Assembly (NCBI GenBank): GCA_002431845.1
Contig: DJEH01000110.1
Span: 1 to 19,779, forward strand
DNA length: 19,779 bases
Direction: 5' to 3'
From: Prevotellaceae bacterium UBA5903
Lineage (GTDB): Bacteria > Bacteroidota > Bacteroidia > Bacteroidales > Bacteroidaceae
A model generated the notes under the pieces. It saw only the letters and a program-made list of their open reading frames with translations, had not been told where the DNA came from and made no database searches. Shown piece after piece: positions 8,471 through 14,963 of this stretch; position 1 is the stretch's first letter, and each line of letters opens with the position of its first letter. The translations under genes and the position numbers were made by a program.

Positions 8471-8498
8471 CCCTTTTGTGTTGCGTAAAGAGGGTTTT
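8471..8498 (+). terminator. Candidate terminator between the ClC gene and aroE
   Basis: CCCTTTT (8471-8477) pairs with AAGAGGG (8488-8494), including one G-U, across a 10-nt loop, and TTTT follows directly. The hairpin begins 7 nt after the ClC stop. The short T-run suggests partial termination. aroE starts 27 nt later without a visible promoter, so read-through is likely. Confidence 0.45.
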
Positions 8499-8524
8499 AC
8501 ATAACAAATAAAATACATACGATT

Positions 8525-9280
8525 GTGGAATTATATGGTTTGTTAGGATATCCGCTTGGACATAGTTTCTCTGCAAAATATTTTGCAGAAAAGTTTGAGC
8601 AAGAACATATAGATGCTGAATACAAAAACTTTGAATATCCATCGGTTGAGGAAGCAATGCAATACTTGCTAAAGCAACCAAAGTTGGTGGGATTTAATGT
8701 TACGATACCTTACAAGCAAGAGGTGATGCCTTATTTAAATGGACTCTCGGCCGAGGCAGAAGCCATAGGAGCTGTGAATGTGGTATGTGTGAAGCATAAT
8801 GCAGAGGGTGCTCCATTGCTATATGGCTGCAACTCTGATGTGATAGGTTTTACTAATTCAATACAACCTTTGATTAATCCCGATGTGCATAAAAAAGCTT
8901 TGGTATTGGGTACAGGTGGAGCCTCAAAAGCTGTGATTTTTTGTTTGAAACAATTAGGCATAGACCCTATATATGTTAGTAGAACTGCTATAGCTGGACG
9001 ACTTACTTATGCCGATTTGACTGAGGATATAATGAGCACTCACAAGGTAATTGTGAATTGCTCGCCAGTGGGTATGTATCCCAAGGTTGATAATTGTCCG
9101 GATATACCTTATCAATGGATAGGAACCGATCATTTGTTGTATGATTTGGTGTATAATCCGCTTGAAACGCTATTTATGAAACGTGGCGCAGAACGTGGCG
9201 CAATGGTAAAGAATGGACTTGAAATGCTACATTTACAAGCAGAGGCTGCTTGGGATATGTGGCATAACAATGAATGGTGA
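8525..9280 (+). CDS. aroE: Shikimate dehydrogenase (NADP+)
   Basis: AroE reduces 3-dehydroshikimate to shikimate with NADPH, the fourth step of the shikimate pathway to chorismate and aromatic amino acids, in the cytoplasm. The N-terminal substrate domain shows the serine pair S14/S16 in GYPLGHSFSAKYF, the catalytic lysine K64 in NVTIPYKQEV, N85 in GAVNVV, and D105 in CNSDVIGF. The Rossmann domain starts at LGTGGASKAV (128-137), and NCSPVGM, YDLVYNP and NGLEMLHLQA follow. At 251 aa it is slightly short but complete. The start is a GTG. No upstream in-frame ATG exists, and the GTG places ELYGLLGYP exactly where the family begins. It sits 30 nt before the helicase gene. Confidence 0.94.
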   Translation: MELYGLLGYPLGHSFSAKYFAEKFEQEHIDAEYKNFEYPSVEEAMQYLLKQPKLVGFNVTIPYKQEVMPYLNGLSAEAEAIGAVNVVCVKHNAEGAPLLYGCNSDVIGFTNSIQPLINPDVHKKALVLGTGGASKAVIFCLKQLGIDPIYVSRTAIAGRLTYADLTEDIMSTHKVIVNCSPVGMYPKVDNCPDIPYQWIGTDHLLYDLVYNPLETLFMKRGAERGAMVKNGLEMLHLQAEAAWDMWHNNEW

Positions 9281-9310
9281 GAACCTAATTTTTACTCAAA
9301 CACCTATTTA

Positions 9311-10645
9311 ATGGATAATATGGATAAACAAACCCTTTTAAAAACTTTAGGCTTTGAGGATTTTACACCTATGCAGCAACAGATGGCTGAGGCTGCTAGG
9401 AGTAAGGGTGGTGTAGTTCTTTTGTCGCCAACGGGCTCAGGAAAGACAGTAGCCTACCTTTTCCCATTGGTAAATAACATAAATGTTGCTATCGATGGAT
9501 TGCAAGCGGTGGTGATTGTACCTACCCGTGAATTGGCATGTCAAAGCGAAGAGGTGCTTAAAAGCATGAAGTCGGGCATACGTTCGTTATCTTTGTATGG
9601 CGGACGTCCAACGATGGAGGAACACCGCAAAATTAAGGAAGTGCATCCACAAGTAGTGTTTGCTACTCCAGGACGATTGAATGACCATTTGACTAAAGAA
9701 AACTTGAATGCCTTTGGCGTAAAGCTATTGGTGATTGATGAGTTTGATAAGTGTCTTGAGCTAGGATTTCAAAACGAAATGGAACAAACTTTGAGGCATT
9801 TTAAGCATATTGCTCAATGTTGGCTGATGTCGGCAACTGATGCGGAAGCTATACCTCAGTTTATGGCAAAGGTGGTGCAGACATTTCGCAAACTTGACTT
9901 TCTATCGGATACAAACTATATTGAGAAGCGTGTAGAACTATGGAAGGTGCTCTCGCCTGAAAAGGATAAATTGCAAACCTTAGGACAAATACTAACATAC
10001 GTAAAGGGACAACCAACAATAGTTTTTGTAGCTTACAGAGAAAGCGTAGAGCGTGTAGGCAAGTGGCTACAATCAGAAAGATTCCCCGTAGTGATGTATC
10101 ATGGCGGAATGGAGCAGGAAGTTCGCGAAAGAGCATTGTATAAATTTAGGAGTGGGGCTGCAAATATCCTTGTTAGCACAGATCTTGCGGCTCGTGGGTT
10201 GGATATTCCAGAGGTGCGCGTAGTTGTTCATTATCATCTCCCTCTGAAAAAAGAAGACTTTATACATCGCAATGGGCGTACAGCACGTTGGGATGCTGAA
10301 GGGGCTATCTATATGATTGTAGGACCAACAGAACAAGTTCCAGAATATGCGGCTGACGCAAAAGAAAAGGTGCTTGACGCAGCAGCCAAACTGCAACCTA
10401 CGCAACCACTTTATACTACGTTATATATTGGTCGTGGCAAGCGCGACAAACTCAGCAAGGGCGATGTTTTGGGTTTCTTATGTAAGAAAGGTGGACTTAA
10501 ATCATCGGATATAGGACGTATAGATGTGGGGCCACACCATGCTTATGTAGCTGTATTGCGCACTCGCATAAAAGATGTGTTGAAACTTGTTGCAGGCGAG
10601 AAAATAAAAGGCATGAAAACCTTGATAGAGGAGATGCGGAAGTAA
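9311..10645 (+). CDS. DEAD-box RNA helicase, DbpA-like
   Basis: This is an ATP-dependent RNA helicase. Motifs appear in order: Q-motif GFEDFTPMQQ (14-23), motif I SPTGSGKT (39-46), Ia PTREL, Ib TPGRL, motif II D143-E-F-D146 in place of DEAD, motif III SAT, motif V STDLAARGLDIP, and motif VI H319-RNGRTAR, where alanine replaces the usual second glycine of HRxGRTGR. The last 75 residues (about 370-444: LYIGRGKRDKLSKGDVLGFL, GRIDVGPHHAYVAV) match the DbpA-type RRM-like RNA-binding domain, which in E. coli DbpA recognises hairpin 92 of 23S rRNA. A role in assembly of the large ribosomal subunit is therefore likely. The start may be the ATG at 9311 or the one at 9320. The next gene follows after 24 nt. 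Confidence 0.9.
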   Translation: MDNMDKQTLLKTLGFEDFTPMQQQMAEAARSKGGVVLLSPTGSGKTVAYLFPLVNNINVAIDGLQAVVIVPTRELACQSEEVLKSMKSGIRSLSLYGGRPTMEEHRKIKEVHPQVVFATPGRLNDHLTKENLNAFGVKLLVIDEFDKCLELGFQNEMEQTLRHFKHIAQCWLMSATDAEAIPQFMAKVVQTFRKLDFLSDTNYIEKRVELWKVLSPEKDKLQTLGQILTYVKGQPTIVFVAYRESVERVGKWLQSERFPVVMYHGGMEQEVRERALYKFRSGAANILVSTDLAARGLDIPEVRVVVHYHLPLKKEDFIHRNGRTARWDAEGAIYMIVGPTEQVPEYAADAKEKVLDAAAKLQPTQPLYTTLYIGRGKRDKLSKGDVLGFLCKKGGLKSSDIGRIDVGPHHAYVAVLRTRIKDVLKLVAGEKIKGMKTLIEEMRK

Positions 10646-10669
10646 GAAAACGATAAGAGAATAAATAAA

Positions 10670-11176
10670 ATGAATATAAATATAAACGACATCACATTGC
10701 AACAAGCCGCCCAAGAGGGTATGGATGCTTTTCTTGATGCAATAGTTGGTGCAATGAAAGGTAATGTAGGACAACAACTTACGGCAGAAGCTATGCAGAC
10801 GCTTAATCCACAACAGATAACTTTGTGGGGCTATATGATTTTGCGTGACGAATTGATGGATGGAGGCTTTGTTCAACTTATCTACAATGGTTATGGACCA
10901 TTCTTCTTTGATAATCCCTTTGCAAAGGCTATGCGCTTGTGGGGATTGCACGACCTGTCAAAGATGATTTATAAGGCTAAGAAAGTATATGACGAAAATA
11001 AGCAAGACCTAACCAAAGAGCGTACAGACGAAGAGTTTATGGCGCTATTTGAGCAATACCCTGCTTTTGATGATTTGGATGATGAGTTCGTTGAAGAAGA
11101 AGAAAACTTTACGTCAATGGTGGCTCACTATGTAGATGAACATATTGCTGATTTTGTAAATATAGAAAAAGAATAG
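10670..11176 (+). CDS. DUF4375 / DMP19-like acidic protein
   Basis: A 168-residue soluble protein with no signal peptide or membrane segment. Its core resembles the DUF4375 (DMP19 C-terminal) domain: LNPQQITLWGYMILRDELMDGGFVQ, then L-IYNGYG (residues 45-76), then a helix with LWGLHDLSKMIYKA. The GGFxQ...NGYG stretch is the main hallmark. The C-terminal third is strongly acidic, with DDLDDEFVEEEE at 134-145. In Neisseria, DMP19 is a DNA mimic that binds the NHTF repressor. Whether this homolog binds any DNA-binding protein is unknown. It follows the helicase by 24 nt, and its 3' end contains the smpB promoter. Family assignment is from motif recall. Confidence 0.75.
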   Translation: MNININDITLQQAAQEGMDAFLDAIVGAMKGNVGQQLTAEAMQTLNPQQITLWGYMILRDELMDGGFVQLIYNGYGPFFFDNPFAKAMRLWGLHDLSKMIYKAKKVYDENKQDLTKERTDEEFMALFEQYPAFDDLDDEFVEEEENFTSMVAHYVDEHIADFVNIEKE

Positions 11177-11184
11177 TAAATTTG
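11153..11184 (+). promoter_or_regulatory. Promoter of smpB inside the end of the DUF4375 gene
   Basis: TTTG (11153-11156), a 20-nt spacer and TAAATTTG (11177-11184) match the Bacteroidetes promoter consensus exactly. Transcription should begin near 11190, leaving a leader of about 25 nt before the smpB ATG. The -33 element lies within the coding end of the preceding gene, so smpB can be made independently of the upstream cluster. Confidence 0.72.
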
Positions 11185-11215
11185 CATGATAAAGACAAAT
11201 AGCAAATATTGATCT

Positions 11216-11698
11216 ATGGGAAAAAGTAAAATATTGCCAACATCGCGTATAAATATCAAAAACAAACGTGCCGAACACGACTACTTGGTTATTGATAAAT
11301 TTACGGCAGGCATAGTGCTTACAGGTACAGAGATAAAAAGCATTAGGGCTGGTAAAGCAAGTCTTGTGGATACTTTCTGCTATATTAATAATGGAGAAAT
11401 GTGGATGAAGAATGCCTATATTGCAGAATATGAATTTGGTTCTTATAATAACCATTCAACTCGTCGCGATCGTAAATTACTGCTTAATCGTAAGGAAATA
11501 CGTTCGTTGCAAGAGGATACCAAATCTCCGGGTTTTACTATAGTGCCTTTGCGCATGTTTATTAATGAAAATGGGCTGGCAAAGGTTGTTGTCGGACTAT
11601 GCCGAGGTAAGAAAGAGTATGATAAACGCAATACACTTAAAGAAAAGCAAGATCGTCGTGAGATGGATCGTGCTATGAAGGTAAGAGGTAAATACTAA
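11216..11698 (+). CDS. smpB: SsrA-binding protein SmpB
   Basis: SmpB binds the tRNA-like end of tmRNA and brings it to ribosomes stalled without a stop codon, for trans-translation and tagging of the nascent protein. The full family sequence is present: RAEHDYLVIDKFTAGIVLTGTEIKSIR near the start, ending in the VLTGTEIKSIRAGKASL core, the central GSYNNHSTRRDRKLLLNRKEI, and GLAKVVVGLCRGKKEYDKR. The lysine- and arginine-rich C-terminal tail ends in REMDRAMKVRGKY and is needed in other bacteria to enter the decoding centre. Length of 160 aa is normal. It has its own promoter and a strong terminator just after the stop. No tmRNA gene (ssrA) was found in the window. Confidence 0.97.
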   Translation: MGKSKILPTSRINIKNKRAEHDYLVIDKFTAGIVLTGTEIKSIRAGKASLVDTFCYINNGEMWMKNAYIAEYEFGSYNNHSTRRDRKLLLNRKEIRSLQEDTKSPGFTIVPLRMFINENGLAKVVVGLCRGKKEYDKRNTLKEKQDRREMDRAMKVRGKY

Positions 11699-11704
11699 TA
11701 TAGG

Positions 11705-11751
11705 ATAGGTAATTGTCATCAGCGAATGTGATGCACGATTACCTATTTTTT
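11705..11751 (+). terminator. Strong intrinsic terminator of smpB
   Basis: ATAGGTAAT (11705-11713) pairs with ATTACCTAT (11738-11746). The stem continues inward through a small bulge to CATCA (11717-11721) paired with TGATG (11729-11733). The run TATTTTTT follows the stem directly. It begins 7 nt after the smpB stop codon and ends the nadE-smpB gene cluster. The next gene starts only 19 nt after the T-run. Confidence 0.88.
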
Positions 11752-11769
11752 AGATGAAAATAAACGTAA

Positions 11770-12930
11770 ATGATGAGAAGAATAATCTTTTTATGCTTGC
11801 TGAATATATTGTCTGCAAATGTAAGAACGTTGGGTAACGATTGTATGTCAGAAGCTTATACCTACAACCCACAAAGTCAAACCATTAAGGGTATGCAAAT
11901 GTGGTATGCTCCTATGATTGGAAGTAATGAGAAAAAAGCAGAAAACAAAAAACGTTTGACAGCAGAATTAGACACCTTGAAGGCAATAGGGGTTAATACA
12001 ATAAGTGTATTAGCAGGTGCAAAGTTTGTGCCTACTCCTACAGATAGTATGCACTTGACTGATGGGTATCTCACGTTAATGGGCAATGATGAGCATTTGC
12101 TTAAAGGCTTAGATTATGTTTTGAATGAACTCCATAAGCGCCAAATGAAAGCAATTATTAGTATTTCGCAGCAGTGGGATAATGCTAACAATACGGATGT
12201 TAGCTTGTTTGTAAAAAAAGTAATTGAGCGGAAAAATTGTTATTCTAAGGTCGCTTATCAATCAGATACTACCATTGCGGCATGGCAAATTAGTGATGCC
12301 TTTTATACAAGAAGTAAAGATACGCTACAATTGTATGTTGATTGGTGTGTTAAGCAAGCTAATTTGTTAAAAGATTGTGGGTTTAAGCAACCTATAGCCA
12401 TAGCTTATGCTCCTATAGATGTAACAGAAAATAGTGATGAGCAAATGTTTCAGAATGTGATGAGCTATGATTGTTTCGACCTCGTATTTGTAGCACTTAA
12501 CCCTTATAAAATGCGATGGGTAATGCCTGGTGACTTGTATAATGCACTTGGAAAAATATACCTTAAGGTCTCTGATAAACTGCAAGCCTATATGCGAATA
12601 GCTCAAGGGTTAGATAAGCCTTTTGCACTTTATGATTGTGCCTATCCACGCACGGCCATGTTTACTCGCCCACGCACGAACACTGATAGTCGAGATGCCT
12701 ATTTTACTTATCTGCTGAACTTATATGCAGATACGTATTCAAATAATCATTCACTATTTAAAGGTATTGTATTCAATGGGTGGGGTGGAAATGTGACGCA
12801 AAATAAAGATAGTTGGGTAAAGCCTTATGACTTTACAGCAGAATATCCTAATGAAACAAAAGGGCGATATTCCATTTTTAACAAAGATATTTCAACTCTT
12901 AATGTTTTGAGGTCTGCTTGGAGCAAATGA
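11770..12930 (+). CDS. Exported GH5_7 (beta-mannanase)-like protein, probable pseudoenzyme
   Basis: The N-terminus is a signal peptide (MMRRIIFLCLLNILSA), so the protein is exported. The remainder follows the GH5_7 endo-mannanase fold in order: GMQMWYAPMIGS (41-52), RLTAELDTLKAIGVNT (62-77), HLLKGLDYVLNELHKRQMKAII (109-130), AAWQIS (170-175), KPFALYDCAYPR (283-294), RDAYF (308-312), VFNGWGG (334-340), and SIFNKDISTLNVL (368-380). Where mannanases have catalytic NEP there is S175-D176-A177; where they have the nucleophile EFG there is D289-C290-A291. The conserved Arg after beta-2 and the His-Ile-Trp strand also appear replaced. It is therefore probably inactive as a classical mannanase, and may bind glycan or have another role. 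The reading frame is intact over 386 aa. An unrelated TIM-barrel family is the alternative. Confidence 0.7.
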   Translation: MMRRIIFLCLLNILSANVRTLGNDCMSEAYTYNPQSQTIKGMQMWYAPMIGSNEKKAENKKRLTAELDTLKAIGVNTISVLAGAKFVPTPTDSMHLTDGYLTLMGNDEHLLKGLDYVLNELHKRQMKAIISISQQWDNANNTDVSLFVKKVIERKNCYSKVAYQSDTTIAAWQISDAFYTRSKDTLQLYVDWCVKQANLLKDCGFKQPIAIAYAPIDVTENSDEQMFQNVMSYDCFDLVFVALNPYKMRWVMPGDLYNALGKIYLKVSDKLQAYMRIAQGLDKPFALYDCAYPRTAMFTRPRTNTDSRDAYFTYLLNLYADTYSNNHSLFKGIVFNGWGGNVTQNKDSWVKPYDFTAEYPNETKGRYSIFNKDISTLNVLRSAWSK

Positions 12931-12958
12931 TTTTGATAATTTTATGTGTTTATACTTG

Positions 12959-12992
12959 ATGGTTTGTAAGTTATAATATGGTTTGCAAGTTA
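12959..12992 (+). repeat. 15-bp tandem direct repeat upstream of the htrA promoter
   Basis: ATGGTTTGTAAGTTA (12959-12973) recurs as ATGGTTTGCAAGTTA (12978-12992), with one mismatch in 15. The period is 19 bp, roughly two helical turns. A further short repeat, GTTAAAA, occurs at 12989-12995 and 12998-13004. The pair ends about 40 bp before the -33 region of the htrA promoter, a normal position for activator sites. The 109-bp gap 12931-13039 otherwise shows no gene and no terminator for the upstream gene. Confidence 0.55.
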
Positions 12993-13031
12993 AAAGAGTT
13001 AAAAACATAGCACATTGAAATAATGTAAATG

Positions 13032-13061
13032 CTTGGGCTTTGTATATAAAAGCTACTTTTG
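13032..13061 (+). promoter_or_regulatory. Promoter of htrA
   Basis: TACTTTTG (13054-13061) fits the TAnnTTTG -7 element exactly, and CTTG (13032-13035) lies 18 nt upstream as a fair -33 element. Transcription should start near 13067. This rules out the in-frame ATG at 13040 as the start and supports the ATG at 13100. Confidence 0.6.
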
Positions 13062-13099
13062 CTTTCAGATATAAAAACAAAAATATAATCAACAATATT

Positions 13100-14563
13100 A
13101 TGATACGTAAATATTTGCCTTTATGGGCTTTGGCTTTAACATTGGGATTGCAAACTCCTGCAATGGCAGCTACTGCAGTACCTTCAAACCCTGTGGATTT
13201 GACAACTGCAGCCGAAAATGCGGTTAATTCAGTTGTTTATATTAAAGTAACAACCAATGGGAAAACGCAAACCATTCAATATAGCGATCCTTTTGAAGAC
13301 TTCTTTGGCGACTTTTTTGGCCGTGGTAATGGTGGAAAACAACAACGACAAATACAAACTCCTAAACAAACAGGTGCTGGATCTGGCGTTATCTTGACAG
13401 AGGATGGTTATATTGTAACAAATAACCATGTTGTAGAAAATGCTGACGAAATGACGGTAAAACTCAACGATAACCGCGAATTTAAGGCACGTATTATAGG
13501 TACGGATAAGTCTACAGACTTGGCATTGATAAAAATTGAAGCTAAAGGTTTACAGCCTATAAAGGTGGGCAACTCTAATGATCTTAAACTTGGAGAATGG
13601 GTGCTTGCTATAGGCAATCCTTTCAGTTTAACATCTACAGTTACAGCAGGCATTGTGAGTGCAAAAGCACGTACGCTTAATGCCACTCCAGGTAGCATAG
13701 ACAGTTTTATTCAAACTGACGCTGCTATCAATCCTGGCAACTCTGGCGGTGCATTGGTTAATGCAAAGGGTGAGTTGGTAGGTATTAATGCCATGTTGTA
13801 TTCACAAACAGGTTCATTCTCTGGTTATGGCTTTGCTATTCCAACGGCTATTATGAACAAGGTCGTAGAAGATCTTCGTAAGTATGGAACCGTGCAACGT
13901 GCATTGCTTGGTATAGCTGGTACAGATGTGTCTAACTATATTGACCAACAAAAGGAGAAGGGTAAGGATGTAGATCTTGGAACTGTAAATGGCATCTATG
14001 TAGCAGAGGTAAGTGCTGATGGCGCAGCTTCAGATGCCGGTATGAAAGAAGGCGATGTTATTACGGCTATTGATGGAAAGAAGATAGAAAAATTTGGCGA
14101 ACTACAAGAACTCTTGACCAATCATCGTCCAGGAGATAAAATCAAGGTAACTTATCTGCGTGACAAGAAGCAACATACTGCTGAACTTACTCTCCGCAAC
14201 ATCCAGGGTACAACTACAGCCGTTCAGACGCTTGATACTGAATCTATGGGTGCAGCTTTACGTCCACTAACAAATAGTGAAAAAGACGAACTTAACTTGC
14301 CTTATGGCTTGATGGTTTCTGCTATTCGTGATGGTAAACTCAAAGACGCTGGTATAACGAAAGGCCTTATTATCATGAAGGTTAATGATCGAGAAATGCG
14401 TACTAATACTGATTTTGACGAAGCTGTTAAAGCTGCAAACTTGAGTACAGATCGTGTGCTTTGGATACGCGCTAAAACACAAACTGGTATCAACAAATCG
14501 TTTGCTGTTGAACTATCTGACCCAAAAGCAGCAAAGAAGAACTCTTCAATTAAGAAGAAGTAA
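13100..14563 (+). CDS. degP: Periplasmic serine protease HtrA/DegP (Do family)
   Basis: This is an exported protease and chaperone that removes misfolded envelope proteins. From the ATG at 13100 the protein has 487 residues and starts with a signal peptide (MIRKYLPLWALALTLGL, cleavage near AMA at 21-23). The trypsin-like domain shows the triad H110 (TNNHVVENAD), D140 (STDLALIKI) and S215 (NPGNSGGALV). Two PDZ domains follow, about residues 275-365 and 390-480. The segment between strands is glycine- and glutamine-rich (GRGNGGKQQRQ, 74-84), as in the loop LA region of DegP. An in-frame ATG at 13040 would add 20 unfitting residues and lies upstream of the predicted transcription start. The gene stands alone, with its own promoter and a terminator 115 nt downstream. 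Confidence 0.95.
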   Translation: MIRKYLPLWALALTLGLQTPAMAATAVPSNPVDLTTAAENAVNSVVYIKVTTNGKTQTIQYSDPFEDFFGDFFGRGNGGKQQRQIQTPKQTGAGSGVILTEDGYIVTNNHVVENADEMTVKLNDNREFKARIIGTDKSTDLALIKIEAKGLQPIKVGNSNDLKLGEWVLAIGNPFSLTSTVTAGIVSAKARTLNATPGSIDSFIQTDAAINPGNSGGALVNAKGELVGINAMLYSQTGSFSGYGFAIPTAIMNKVVEDLRKYGTVQRALLGIAGTDVSNYIDQQKEKGKDVDLGTVNGIYVAEVSADGAASDAGMKEGDVITAIDGKKIEKFGELQELLTNHRPGDKIKVTYLRDKKQHTAELTLRNIQGTTTAVQTLDTESMGAALRPLTNSEKDELNLPYGLMVSAIRDGKLKDAGITKGLIIMKVNDREMRTNTDFDEAVKAANLSTDRVLWIRAKTQTGINKSFAVELSDPKAAKKNSSIKKK

Positions 14564-14678
14564 AGAAACGTAGATAACTCTCAAATTGGTAAACATTACG
14601 CTTATTGATTTTCCTCAAGTAAGTATATCAGTTAATGTAGAAAAAGAGCATATAAATTAATTTTTATAACCTACTTAT

Positions 14679-14721
14679 ATCCATCCATGTTGCTAGAGCA
14701 ACATGGATGGATTTTCTTTTA
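14679..14721 (+). terminator. Strong intrinsic terminator of htrA
   Basis: CCATCCATGTTG (14681-14692) pairs perfectly with CAACATGGATGG (14699-14710) across a 6-nt loop, extended by two A-T pairs at the base. TTTTCTTTT follows. The stretch 14564-14680 between the htrA stop and this hairpin shows no gene or other clear element. Confidence 0.88.
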
Positions 14722-14791
14722 TTATAGATGTGTAGTTGTATTACGCATAAACTGCAATTGGGGTAAAAATAGATAGTTTATTTTTTTTGCT

Positions 14792-14799
14792 TAACTTTG
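14792..14799 (+). promoter_or_regulatory. Likely -7 element of the purine permease gene
   Basis: TAACTTTG fits TAnnTTTG. No clear TTTG was found at the right distance upstream, where the sequence is a T-rich run. If used, it gives transcription from about 14805 and a 5' leader of about 160 nt, longer than those of the other genes here. Confidence 0.45.
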
Positions 14800-14804
14800 C
14801 ATCT

Positions 14805-14963
14805 CAATTGAAAGGTTAAATTGCAGGTTTATCATATAAAGTTTGATGTGATAGCTTGGATGTAAACAAATGTATATGATAATATTTATAAATGTCAAAG
14901 CAGTATTTATGTAAACTGCTTGTTTTTGCTGCAGCTTGATAAAAACAAATATAATATATAATC
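14805..14963 (+). promoter_or_regulatory. Structured 5' leader of the purine permease with competing stems
   Basis: TTATCATATA (14829-14838) can pair perfectly over 10 bp with TATATGATAA (14873-14882). Alternatively its inner TATCATAT (14830-14837) can form a local 8-bp hairpin with ATGTGATA (14846-14853), with one G-U. The two folds exclude each other. A terminator-like hairpin follows at 14898-14921. The pattern suits a regulated leader. The conserved core of the known purine riboswitch was not seen. Folding is judged by eye only. Confidence 0.4.
14898..14927 (+). terminator. Terminator-like hairpin within the permease leader (possible attenuator)
   Basis: AAGCAGT (14898-14904) pairs with ACTGCTT (14915-14921) across a 10-nt AT-rich loop, followed by TGTTTTTG. 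It lies 37-66 nt before the permease ATG, so termination here would block expression. The 7-bp stem is modest and the T-run is interrupted by a G. Confidence 0.4.

Noticed and set aside
8277..8681. Antisense frame across the ClC-aroE junction
   Set aside because: It overlaps two well-supported genes, has no family features, and is a chance open frame.
13040..13099. In-frame N-terminal extension of HtrA from the ATG at 13040
   Set aside because: The predicted -7 element (13054-13061) lies downstream of this ATG, and the extension precedes a complete signal peptide that starts at 13100.
14805..14963. Classical purine riboswitch before the AzgA-type permease
   Set aside because: The conserved three-way junction core and loop sequences of the purine aptamer are not seen; only generic alternative stems are present.
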